Assembly: GCA_004325065.1 (NCBI GenBank)
Contig: PITI01000267.1
Location: 1 to 15,617 of the forward strand
Source of the DNA: Hamiltosporidium magnivora
Taxonomy: Eukaryota; Microsporidia; Dubosqiidae
Length of the DNA stretch: 15,617 nucleotides
Reading direction: 5' to 3'
The notes beneath the pieces were generated by a model, which was not told the origin of the DNA, searched no databases, and worked only from the letters and a program-made list of their open reading frames with translations. Position numbers and translations under genes: made by a program. Position 1 is the stretch's first letter; each line of letters opens with the position of its first letter. Below are positions 1 through 7,962 of the stretch, in pieces.

Positions 1-1629
1 GAAAACACAACTAATGCGCTTGGAATTAACGATGAAGAATCTAATCGCCCTATAAAAAATAATAATGGGGAATTTTTCGTTACTAAACCGAAAAGCTTCG
101 TTTCAAAGTTTTTCTCATCTGATAAAAGTACTTTGGAACAATCCTTGCAAACAAAAAATGCTGCATTAAGTAGCTCATTACCCGAACCAATATCTTGCCA
201 AAATATAAAATGTGATAAGGCTGAACAAAATTTTTCGGTTCCTATAGGAAACAGGTTTTCTCGTATTCCGTTAATTCGAAAAAATGGTGCTCAAGAAAAT
301 CGTAGTTCTGATTCTAATGCATCCGAGTCTACCATACCATGTGATATATGCCCAAAGCTCAAAAAAGGTATACCATTATATGCAAATGCATCATATTCTC
401 AAAGTTCCTCAAACCATACTAAAAAAACACCAATTTATTACTCATTTCCTCTTATCAAATCACTACCACATCATGGTTTAGAACTCCGTCATAGCAAAAT
501 ATCTCCCCATGCGAATCTTAAATCGTGTAATTATTTTTCATTGAGTCATAACGATCTACAAATCCTACAATATCCTATCTTAAACCCGAGTTCTTCATCG
601 CGGTATTTTAATCAGCCTTATTTTATATTTACGCAATCTTATCCTAATATTCCACCGAATTTCGCAGGACCCCCGCCACCTATGTTTTCTAAACCAGATC
701 AGGATATCCCACCAAGTTTTACAGGACCCCCGCCACCTATGTTTCTTCAATTTATTCAGGATAATCCATCAAGTTTCACACAACCACCCCCACCTATGTT
801 TCCTAAACCAGATCATGATATCCCATTAAGTTTTACTGAACCCCCACCTATGTTTGTCAAAATGGATCATAATATTCGGGCGAATTATTCCTCACCAAAT
901 ACTTTCTGTTCTCAATCAAGTCATGGTATTTTACTGAATTCCCATGCGCAACCACGTATGTTTCCTAAATTATTTCATAATAATACACGAAATTTCACTC
1001 AACCACCACCTATCTATTCTAGATTAGATCAAAACATTCCATCTAATTTCACTGAACCACCACCTCTTTGTTCTAGACTAGAAAATGATATGTCACTAAA
1101 TTTCACAGAACCGCCACCTATTGTTCCTCATTTTAGTCAAAATAATCCAAAATATTTTACTGAACCACCACCTTTGATTTCTCAATCATGTCATAATATT
1201 GCACCAGATTTCACTGAACCACCACCTATTTATTCCAGGCCAGATAATAATATACCTCTGAATTTTACTGAACCCCCCATCGGTTCTCAATTATGTGAGA
1301 ATATTCCGCTAAATTTTACGAAACCACCACCTATTTATTCTAGGCTAGATAAAAATTTTCCATTGGATTTTACTCAACCGCCACCCATTTGTTCTGGGCT
1401 AGATCATAATATTCCACTGGTGTTAATTAATCCACCCCCTTTGTTTTCCCAATCATCTAATAATGTTCCGCTATGTTTCACCGAACCACCGCCTATTTAT
1501 TTTAGGCTAGAGAATTATATTCCACCAAATTTCCGAGAACTACCGCCTTCTAATTTTCAATTGCATCCGAATCCTTCTGGCATTCTTTTCGATCATTTGC
1601 CGAGCGTCAATCATATTGACATTCATTAG
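1..1629 (+). CDS. Proline-rich repeat protein, 5'-partial (start lies upstream of window)
   Basis: I do not recognise the family. The frame is open from base 1 (it begins E-N-T-T-N-A-L-G) and runs 542 codons to TAG at 1627-1629. No ATG precedes the repeats, so the true start lies before the window; a TTG at 133 is only an internal leucine codon. Visible residues 1 to about 213 are S/N/K-rich, with an isolated C-D-I-C-P-K motif and no recognisable domain. From 640 to 1566 there are about 17 tandem units of 17-20 residues with consensus H-N-I-P-x-N-F-T-E-P-P-P-I-Y-S-R-L-D. The first three carry P-P-P-P-M-F; units 5 and 6 are degraded. A short tail ends N-H-I-D-I-H. Polyproline arrays of this kind can bind SH3, WW or EVH1 domains or form structural coats; microsporidian polar-tube and spore-wall proteins are also repeat- and proline-rich, but that link is inference only. 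Five units contain an N-F-T sequon. Confidence 0.85.
   Translation, partial: ENTTNALGINDEESNRPIKNNNGEFFVTKPKSFVSKFFSSDKSTLEQSLQTKNAALSSSLPEPISCQNIKCDKAEQNFSVPIGNRFSRIPLIRKNGAQENRSSDSNASESTIPCDICPKLKKGIPLYANASYSQSSSNHTKKTPIYYSFPLIKSLPHHGLELRHSKISPHANLKSCNYFSLSHNDLQILQYPILNPSSSSRYFNQPYFIFTQSYPNIPPNFAGPPPPMFSKPDQDIPPSFTGPPPPMFLQFIQDNPSSFTQPPPPMFPKPDHDIPLSFTEPPPMFVKMDHNIRANYSSPNTFCSQSSHGILLNSHAQPRMFPKLFHNNTRNFTQPPPIYSRLDQNIPSNFTEPPPLCSRLENDMSLNFTEPPPIVPHFSQNNPKYFTEPPPLISQSCHNIAPDFTEPPPIYSRPDNNIPLNFTEPPIGSQLCENIPLNFTKPPPIYSRLDKNFPLDFTQPPPICSGLDHNIPLVLINPPPLFSQSSNNVPLCFTEPPPIYFRLENYIPPNFRELPPSNFQLHPNPSGILFDHLPSVNHIDIH
640..1566 (+). repeat. In-frame 54-nt tandem repeat array (18-residue proline-rich unit, ~17 copies)
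   Basis: The repeat encodes the polyproline array of the first gene. Most units are exactly 54 nt (18 codons). The first three are one or two codons longer because they have four prolines, and one unit near 1246-1296 is one codon shorter. The phenylalanine, the P-P-P block and the acidic residue before it (E-P-P-P) are best kept; the last residues vary between S-R-L-D, S-Q-S-C and P-K-P-D types. Units differ at many codons, so the array is old rather than freshly amplified. Confidence 0.85.
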
Positions 1630-1722
1630 TGGTCTTTAAAAATGCCACAGATACTTTTTAATCTTGAATTAAATTTGATTTTTTTATGTTGCATCACTTT
1701 AATACCCATTTAATAACTTATA

Positions 1723-1728
1723 AATAAA
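1723..1728 (+). terminator. Possible polyadenylation signal AATAAA
   Basis: AATAAA lies about 95 bases after the stop codon of the proline-rich gene and is followed by a T-rich stretch. The hexamer is expected by chance in DNA this AT-rich, so position is the only support. Confidence 0.3.
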
Positions 1729-1744
1729 AGTTTTTTCTTTTTTT

Positions 1745-1994
1745 TTAATTGTATGATCTTGATTTCGCCAAAATAGAAATTTCGATATACTCACAATAAA
1801 TATCCGAAAGTAATACTAAGTCTCGCTTGTAATAAAAAAAAACACTTGCATCTCGAATTTTCAGATGTGGAATTTTCTTTTACAGGTATCATCTTATAAG
1901 GTCTAAAACTCAATTTAATAACCATCTTTCTGCGCAAAAATTTTTGAAGGCAAACCACTTTTCGCTTTTTTGTAGATCCTTGACAAATTCGATA
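1745..1994 (-). pseudogene. Short frameshifted coding-like stretch
   Basis: Read on the minus strand, about 50 codons are open from 1994 (begins Y-R-I-C-Q-G-S-T-K-K). Inside them is an ATG at 1925-1923 followed by V-I-K-L-S-F-R-P-Y-K. At a run of nine A (1834-1842 on the plus strand) the frame must shift by one base to continue as Y-Y-K-R-D-L-V-L-L-S-D-I-Y-C and end at the stop at 1745-1747. Without the shift it stops soon after. It could be a decayed gene fragment, a sequencing slip in the homopolymer, or chance. No family is recognised. Confidence 0.2.
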
Positions 1995-3067
1995 TTATTA
2001 TATTATTCGGAACTCATTAGGATGCAAAACCGCCTTTAAATCTCTTCTTATATACAATATGTACTTTTTTCATCTTTTGTTTCTTAATTATCAAAATTTT
2101 AAATATTTATTTATTCGCAAGATGCTTTTTTATAATATTTTGCAACTTTATTTCAAAATACTCGATTCCTTCGCCACATTTACACTACATTAAATTTATA
2201 ATAAAGATTTAAGATCTAACTTTGACTTAAACTTAATTGATAGCAGCGAATCAAGATCAAAATATTATGTTTACTTTTATGATAGCAACCTTTTATTCGC
2301 ATGAGATTACATTTATATACAATTAAATAAGTATTCACGGGTAAAATTAATATATCCTGAAAATAAAAACCACATAAATCATTTCAATAAAGACTACTAT
2401 GTGAAATAAAATAATTTACAATTAATTTCTTTTATAATCTCTTATTAGAAATTCGAATTTTTGAATTTGAACAATTTAATTTGTTAGAATTCATCTAATT
2501 AATACTGAATTTAATTTTATTAAAATTGCTAATTTGTTGTTGATAGTCTAATTATGAATAACACAATTCTAAACTTAAATTCATAACTGATTCGAGGATA
2601 CAGTCAGGGTTTTTTGCATGGCAGGAAAATGTTATAACGAAAGCCTGGGAAGTAAAACATAAGGATTTATGGTTTGAAAAAATAAGAGAAATTAAAAATT
2701 TGATAGATATGGTTTATAATGTTATTGGTACTTTTATTTTTGCCTTTGTGAGTTTTTTTGATGTTTAGAAAGATTGGCTCATAAATTTAAGCAATACCGA
2801 CCATATATTCTATTAAATATAATAACACACTACAAAAAAATTCTTACAGTAACCTAACTATATATGCTAAAGTTTTTATCAAAATTATATGCCTTTTAAA
2901 AAAAAATTGAATAATCGTTAGAGAATTCTAAGTATTATAAGTTAATTTTCACAAATCTAGATTTCAATCGATATGCTCAGTTGTTGCTAAAATAAAAGAA
3001 TTTAAGATTTCAGGTTGGAATTCGTGTTAGTAGGTTTTCGAAGTTTTTAAATAATATGGAATAAAAA

Positions 3068-3630
3068 ACTTTATTTAAAAGTATCACATCTTTTTTAAAA
3101 CAGGGGCAAGTGGTATATTTTTTTTCATGACATTAACGCTGTTTTAGGTTTAACATAAATGACTGCTACCCCAACACTCCATCAGTAACCCCTGCGATAC
3201 CTACGTCCCAAAGCCTTTCATCTACCGGGTGTGTAGAACCTAATTACTAGGCGAGGCAGTTGCTTGGAGTTCGTTAATGTCCGTTGCATGGAGTGTGATC
3301 GAAAGCCGAAGCCCCCCCTCTGGGGTCCCCCAAGACTATGCAGCATTCCCACTTACTCTACACATTCGGAACCCAATAAACTTCTAGCTAAGATATATTT
3401 CAGATATTTACATGAGGTCCACCCAGACAGTGCAATGTCATACCAACAGGTATAACCTGCATCTTAGCTCTCCCGGCTTTTAATGGGTTTTATTTTTACA
3501 TCTCCCAGGCGCTAAGTCTTCTAACCCGAGTGAGCAAGGCTAGGTTTCCATGCTTTTAAATGACAATTACCTACATTTTCAGCTGCGGTCTGCGATCTGG
3601 TTACATAAAAAACTACAAATAAATTTGTAG
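3068..3630. mobile_element. GC-richer dispersed repeat, copy A (probable mobile-element fragment)
   Basis: Positions 3068-3313 match 15372-15617 in the same orientation, about 91% identical (my count: 23 differences in 246 positions) with no net indel, offset 12,304 bases. The match begins abruptly at the base sequence ACTTTATTTAAAAG in both copies while the sequence before it is unrelated, so 3068 is probably a real left boundary. The right boundary is not known because the other copy is cut at the window end; I place it provisionally near a perfect hairpin at 3613-3630, where the GC-richer composition ends. A 63-residue open frame at 3264-3455 is not preserved in a coding-like way between copies. 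No RT, transposase or integrase motif is recognised, and no terminal inverted repeat or target duplication was found. The copies may belong to a non-autonomous element, a LINE end or an LTR part. Confidence 0.6.
3613..3630. repeat. Perfect inverted repeat (8-bp arms, 2-base loop)
   Basis: CTACAAAT, AA, ATTTGTAG form a perfect hairpin at the right side of the GC-richer repeat. It may mark the element's end, but it is short enough to occur by chance in AT-rich DNA. Confidence 0.4.
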
Positions 3631-3663
3631 AAAAAGTTTCTCCATTTCATAGACCTTTCTTCT

Positions 3664-3816
3664 TCATAACAACTCCCATGGAACAACCGAAGATATAGTG
3701 TTGTTGTATTTCCACCAAAAATTCAAACAATGATCTTCAAACCAGTTTCACCACTCATTGCCAAGCAGAAAGTTTTTTATGTGGTCATCCTCCCTCCACC
3801 CTTTAAGATTTCTGAG
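3664..3816 (-). pseudogene. Tryptophan-rich decayed reading frame next to the dispersed repeat
   Basis: On the minus strand from 3816 one frame reads L-R-N-L-K-G-W-R-E-D-D-H-I-K-N-F-L-L-G-N-E-W, then TGA (3748-3750), then N-W-F-E-D-H-C-L-N-F-W-W-K-Y, and ends at TGA (3664-3666). Six tryptophans in 50 codons are unusual for random DNA this AT-rich and suggest real ancestral coding sequence. After the last stop the frame continues with R-R-K-V-Y-E-M-E-K-L-F-L-Q-I to a TAG at the hairpin. It lies beside the dispersed repeat and may be the tail of the same element's protein. The family is not recognised. Confidence 0.3.
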
Positions 3817-3830
3817 AATAATTAATTATT

Positions 3831-5573
3831 TTTATTTGGAAGATTATTATTGATGTCCTACATTTATCGAATCTTTCAATATTTCAAAAAGAATCTTTTG
3901 AATCGTCTTTAGATTGCTAAATTATATAATTATATTACAACTTCTAGCTGTAGGTAAATCTACTTCAGATTTAATAAAAATAAAAGATAATAATTCTTGA
4001 TACAATAGAGTCGGAGGCTAAAAATAGAAATAAATTACAAATTATAGTATTTATAAGCCCTGCTACTCCTCTATAAGTACCGATCTGTATAAATATGTAA
4101 AATTTTTAGATATTAGGCTACGCTAAACCAGCTTTAAATAGATGAAGCAAGTAGAACCTGTACTAAGATTAGAAGAACTTGTTTTAACCGGCCAAATGCA
4201 TGATTTATTTCATGCATTTAATGGATATGTGCTAAGGTTAGTAGATTTCAATAGGGTTTTTATGCCTTGCTAATGCCTTGAGGTTTGCGATGTGACCTAA
4301 CCTAACCAAACGATGAAAATAAAATAAACAACTTACCAAGATGTCTTCACCACACTTTCATATCACAACTTAAAAAACTTTTCACACTATGAGCAGCCAT
4401 AAAAACATATGTTTTTGCAAATCTTGGATTGTCTTTTAATTAAAAATATCTTAAAGTGTAGATTTTAAATTATAATTGCCAATAATAGCATTTACTTTGG
4501 ACTAAAAATGCGATTATTTAAAATAAATATATGCTAGAACAAAAAATTTAAGTTGTGATCTTCAGTAACACAAGATATAAAGACAAAACACAGACTTAGT
4601 TATATAATTCTCAAAGAGATGAGCCAATAGATGTTATTTTATCGAATAAGGAGAATAAAAAACAAGGAATCAGCATGAAACGAAGTGGTATTCCGCAATA
4701 TTTATATTGGAGTATTTTCTAAGAAGCAGAAGAAACGTGTTAGAACCGTAGTCAGTTTTTAAGACTTTAGTGCAAATGTATTTGAGAAAATGTTTTGAGA
4801 TTACTAGAAGGAATTAAACAATGCAAGGTTAGATGTAAAATTTATTCCTCTAGATATATAATAAAAATATGTCTTCTAGGCATATATAGAATATTCTATT
4901 CAAAAATCGTATAATATGGGTATTCAAGGATAAGACACAAAATAATGTTAAATTTGAGATTCGAGAAAAGATTAAATGTATTTTTCTAGTATATAACTTA
5001 ATGAAATTCCAGTTTATGGAGTCAGTCTTACCTTAAATTTTTTTTCAAGTTGTTAGTATTAAAAAACCAGGAAAATGTCGCTTATAGTTCATTGATTAAA
5101 GTCTAAAATGTGAGAAAATTAAAGTTTTTTTAATCTTTTCTAATATTCGAATATGATGCATTTAAAAAACACGATAAAAGGTGGCTATAAATGTACTCAA
5201 TACTAATAAGCTTATAAATATATTTGGTAGATTGTAACCAGAGAGACCATTGTAACTACTTTTTGCTCTACCGTGGGCTTTTACTTGAAGGCCGAAGACC
5301 TAAAAGAGTTGGAAAATACATAACTAGATTTTCTAATAATCGGAAGAGATATTCTATTATATCCTACTAAAAAATATGTAGCGCTAACAAGAAGGTGTTG
5401 GATAACTAAATAAAAACCAAGGAATTTCGTTTACGATGATACGCTGTAAACATAGATTACATAAAAATTTATAGTTGAGATGAATATAAATGAGGTTGAT
5501 AAATTGTTGAAGCGGTGGAATAATTGGTATAAAAAAAATGACAAAAAAATGTAACCTTATTATTTAATTAAAT
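3831..5573. other. AT-rich spacer with scattered broken reading frames
   Basis: No intact gene is visible. On the plus strand 4600-4722 holds a 40-codon open stretch (L-Y-N-S-Q-R-D-E-P-I-D-V-I-L) that ends in TAA and is followed by further interrupted coding-like text to about 4960. At about 5218-5370 another open stretch reads L-V-D-C-N-Q-R-D-H-C-N-Y-F and then L-L-L-E-G-R-R-P-K-R-V-G-K-Y. These are weak signals of decayed genes on the plus strand and match nothing I recognise. A perfect hairpin at 4194-4219 is listed separately. Confidence 0.4.
4194..4219. repeat. Perfect inverted repeat (10-bp arms, 6-base loop)
   Basis: AAATGCATGA and TCATGCATTT flank the loop TTTATT. The arms are perfectly complementary and more GC-containing than the surroundings. 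No gene ends nearby, so a terminator role is not indicated. It could be a remnant of a mobile element or a structural site. Confidence 0.45.
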
Positions 5574-7799
5574 TCATTGCCTCGTATAAAATTTATTGAT
5601 TTTTTTATATAAATCTGTATGCCCATCAAATATGTGGTCTTGTTTGTGCAAATGCATAGTATATTTATTTCCTAACACTGCTATCAAATATAATTGCGAG
5701 GTGTACAATTTTTTGAATATCTCATCTTTATTTGGTGTAATATTTCCTAATATGGCCTGATATGAAAAATAAGTATGAAATATATTCACTCTTTTATTTG
5801 GATGTGGATTTCTTCGAACACTAACATCATATTCCCTTATTTTTTTGATATTAAAATTTATTATATTATCAATTATGGAAGCATTTATTTCCAAAAAGTA
5901 CTGAACCTTATCATTATAGAATTCTGGTTGCTGATGCTGAGTCTTTTTCATGATAAAAAGAATAAAAACAACGAACTCTTTAATCTTAGTTTGATTAAAT
6001 TCGAATTCTATGTCTAATACCATTCCTATGAGACATGATATTTGCAAAAAAAGTAGAGTTCCGTGTTTTTTTCTAAAAGAATATACCCAAAAAAAGAATC
6101 GACTTACATTGAGCATTCCATAACAATATGCTCTCATCTCGTTATTATGCAAATTTTTCAACAGTTCTTCAAAAATTTTTCCAACGCGATAAATATTGTA
6201 GCTGACTGTAAATTTTGAGTCAAAAAAATTATTTTGCGATTCCTTATGAATAAATTTAATGTCAGCTATTCTGTCAATATGAATATGCAATACATCTAAA
6301 ATAAAAATTGTAGAAATACGATGATGTTTTTTTATGTGATTTTCAAGATTGTGTTGATATAAATCTAAAAATCTACATATTTCATAAAACATATTTTCTT
6401 CCATACAATTTTTAAGCTTCAATAATACTTCTGGTAAGGTAGTTATACTTAAAGATTCCCACATCTTGTTTAAATTCACATCATCATACGATTTTTCAAA
6501 ATTGACGAACAACGTACATAAATTTGATAAGTAAGTTATATCGATGTTAGAGTTTTCTAACTTTTTTATTTCTTTTAAAAATATCCTTTCTAACTCTTTG
6601 GAGGTGCTTAAATTATTCTTGACGTAAAATTCTGTATTTAGATTAGAAATATCATCTTCTAAGAATATATTTTGAAAAATTCTTTCTATATCCCATCTAA
6701 TATAGCTAATGTATAATTTTATCTGTGTCTCGTTCTCGGACTTTTTAAAAAAATCAATATTTTCAAAACAACTATCAACAATTCTTGCAATAATTTTTTT
6801 TTTATTATTTGAACTTATGTTTGCATCTATATCGAAAAACTCTCGAATCAAACGGTATTCTTCTTGCATATGTTTTAACTTGATAAATACTGCAGAATCT
6901 ATGTTTTTAAACCGTGTCATTGAAAATTCAACAAAATAATTTCTAAATTTGAAACTTGTCATTATTTTTTTATCCTCAAGAGTACATTCTGATAGCAAAT
7001 CTGTATTATCAGCAGTCGCAATAGATGTTTGTTTCGAATTAATCATTTCATTCCATACTTTTTCAGTATCACCGGTATTCTGTGTTTCAGAAATGCTTTT
7101 TGCAGCACTGATCTTGTTTGGTCTATTGAAAAGTTTCGCATCAGATGTTATATACTGGCACTCGGGTATTCCCGGATGAAGAATGGCTGAATTTAAGCCT
7201 GTAACGACATCCGAGGTAAAACCAGTACTTTCTGATTCGATAAAATTCCATTGATTCTGTTTATTCGTAAGATTTTGATATATTAGAGGAGATGTTGATT
7301 GTTGTTCTTGGTAAGTAAAAGTATGAACTTGTGTAACCGTCATTGGGTTCGATACATATCCATATGTTTCATTTTGATTCGATGAGGAAACTCCGTAGGA
7401 TTCAAAATAAATTCCTGGGAATAAGTTTCCGGGTATATTATATTGTGGTTCCGATTGGCCTGGATGCAAAGTAACAGGAAAATTTTCCGGTTGATTGTTA
7501 AAAAATGCATTTTCAGAACCATAAACACCATTTTCTTGTGATTTATGAGGCTTATAATATGGTTGAAATCGATTTGATGAAGTACTTGGTATAGAAAGCA
7601 AATGGTTTTCACTAACATTGCTTTGCCGAATATATTCGTACGATTCTTGTGAATTATTGTCTCTGTTCAAATTTCCTGCCCTAAGAGCTTTATTATCTTG
7701 GTCTTCATATAAGAAAGATTCGGATTCTGGTAGAAATGCAGCGTTTCCATAGCCTATCAAATAATAAAAAAAAATGTTTGTTAGCCTCCTATTAGCCAT
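5574..7799 (-). CDS. Orphan protein, 741 aa, signal-peptide-like N terminus, disordered N-terminal third
   Basis: I do not recognise this protein. The start is ATG at 7799-7797, directly preceded by AACCCTTTAA, a CCC-type motif like those before microsporidian start codons; the stop is TGA at 5576-5574. Residues 1-22 have basic residues (R4, R5) then a hydrophobic stretch (I-F-F-Y-Y-L-I-G-Y) and small residues, resembling a signal peptide, so export is likely but unproven. Residues about 23-265 are rich in Q, N, S, P and Y and probably disordered. They hold a duplicated motif, L-H-P-G-Q-S-E-P-Q-Y at 111-120 and L-H-P-G-I-P-E-C-Q-Y at 207-216. Residues about 280-741 are rich in K, I, E, N and F and look mainly alpha-helical, with hydrophobic stretches near 568-575, 581-599 and 609-617 that are not convincing membrane spans. 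The layout (secretion signal, low-complexity region, helical domain) fits a lineage-specific, possibly host-facing gene family. That role is inference. Confidence 0.85.
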   Translation of the reverse strand: MANRRLTNIFFYYLIGYGNAAFLPESESFLYEDQDNKALRAGNLNRDNNSQESYEYIRQSNVSENHLLSIPSTSSNRFQPYYKPHKSQENGVYGSENAFFNNQPENFPVTLHPGQSEPQYNIPGNLFPGIYFESYGVSSSNQNETYGYVSNPMTVTQVHTFTYQEQQSTSPLIYQNLTNKQNQWNFIESESTGFTSDVVTGLNSAILHPGIPECQYITSDAKLFNRPNKISAAKSISETQNTGDTEKVWNEMINSKQTSIATADNTDLLSECTLEDKKIMTSFKFRNYFVEFSMTRFKNIDSAVFIKLKHMQEEYRLIREFFDIDANISSNNKKKIIARIVDSCFENIDFFKKSENETQIKLYISYIRWDIERIFQNIFLEDDISNLNTEFYVKNNLSTSKELERIFLKEIKKLENSNIDITYLSNLCTLFVNFEKSYDDVNLNKMWESLSITTLPEVLLKLKNCMEENMFYEICRFLDLYQHNLENHIKKHHRISTIFILDVLHIHIDRIADIKFIHKESQNNFFDSKFTVSYNIYRVGKIFEELLKNLHNNEMRAYCYGMLNVSRFFFWVYSFRKKHGTLLFLQISCLIGMVLDIEFEFNQTKIKEFVVFILFIMKKTQHQQPEFYNDKVQYFLEINASIIDNIINFNIKKIREYDVSVRRNPHPNKRVNIFHTYFSYQAILGNITPNKDEIFKKLYTSQLYLIAVLGNKYTMHLHKQDHIFDGHTDLYKKINKFYTRQ

Positions 7800-7809
7800 T
7801 TAAAGGGTT
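7800..7809 (-). promoter_or_regulatory. CCC-type start-codon-proximal motif of the orphan gene
   Basis: Read on the minus strand, AACCCTTTAA abuts the ATG. Nearly the same string, ATCCTTTAA, abuts the ATG of CIA1 in this window. CCC- or GGG-like signals just upstream of start codons are described for microsporidia and help decide starts. This supports the chosen ATG. Confidence 0.5.
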
Positions 7810-7962
7810 ATTATGAATTTCTTTTAAATTATATAATATTTGAATATATTCTAGAACTTATGTTTATAGTGGATAAAGTGAATATATACTGATAAACGGT
7901 TTTCTGTGATTTATGAGTGTAAATTGAGTAGTTTTATTAAATTTAAATTACTTTTTAAAAAA

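Larger units (their letters stand above)
1630..3067. other. AT-rich spacer without an intact gene
   Basis: No intact gene, tRNA or rRNA is visible. The only coding-like stretch is on the minus strand between 1994 and 1745 and is entered separately. The remainder is very AT-rich with stops in all frames at roughly the density expected for such composition. Confidence 0.6.

Noticed and set aside
133..135. TTG at 133 as the start codon of the proline-rich gene
   Set aside because: The frame is open upstream to base 1 without a stop, and there is no reason to use a non-ATG start. The codon is an internal leucine.
3264..3455. A 63-residue plus-strand reading frame in the dispersed repeat
   Set aside because: In the second copy the overlapping part differs mostly by amino-acid-changing substitutions and there is no purifying pattern. 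It begins at a non-ATG codon. It is treated as non-coding repeat sequence.
3613..3630. The hairpin as a Helitron 3' end
   Set aside because: No CTRR terminus follows the hairpin and the left boundary does not begin with TC.
4290..4302. CCTAACCTAACC as a telomere-type repeat
   Set aside because: There are only about two units of CCTAA, flanked by ordinary spacer and far from a sequence end; this is too short to claim telomeric origin.
4364..4559. Inverted ATCACAACTTAA / TTAAGTTGTGAT about 190 bases apart, as terminal repeats of a small element
   Set aside because: Similarity stops after 12 bases on both sides, and no target duplication or second copy is seen in the window.
5775..7179. Several 76-80 residue plus-strand frames within the orphan gene
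   Set aside because: They are antisense shadows of the 741-residue gene and lack start-site motifs.
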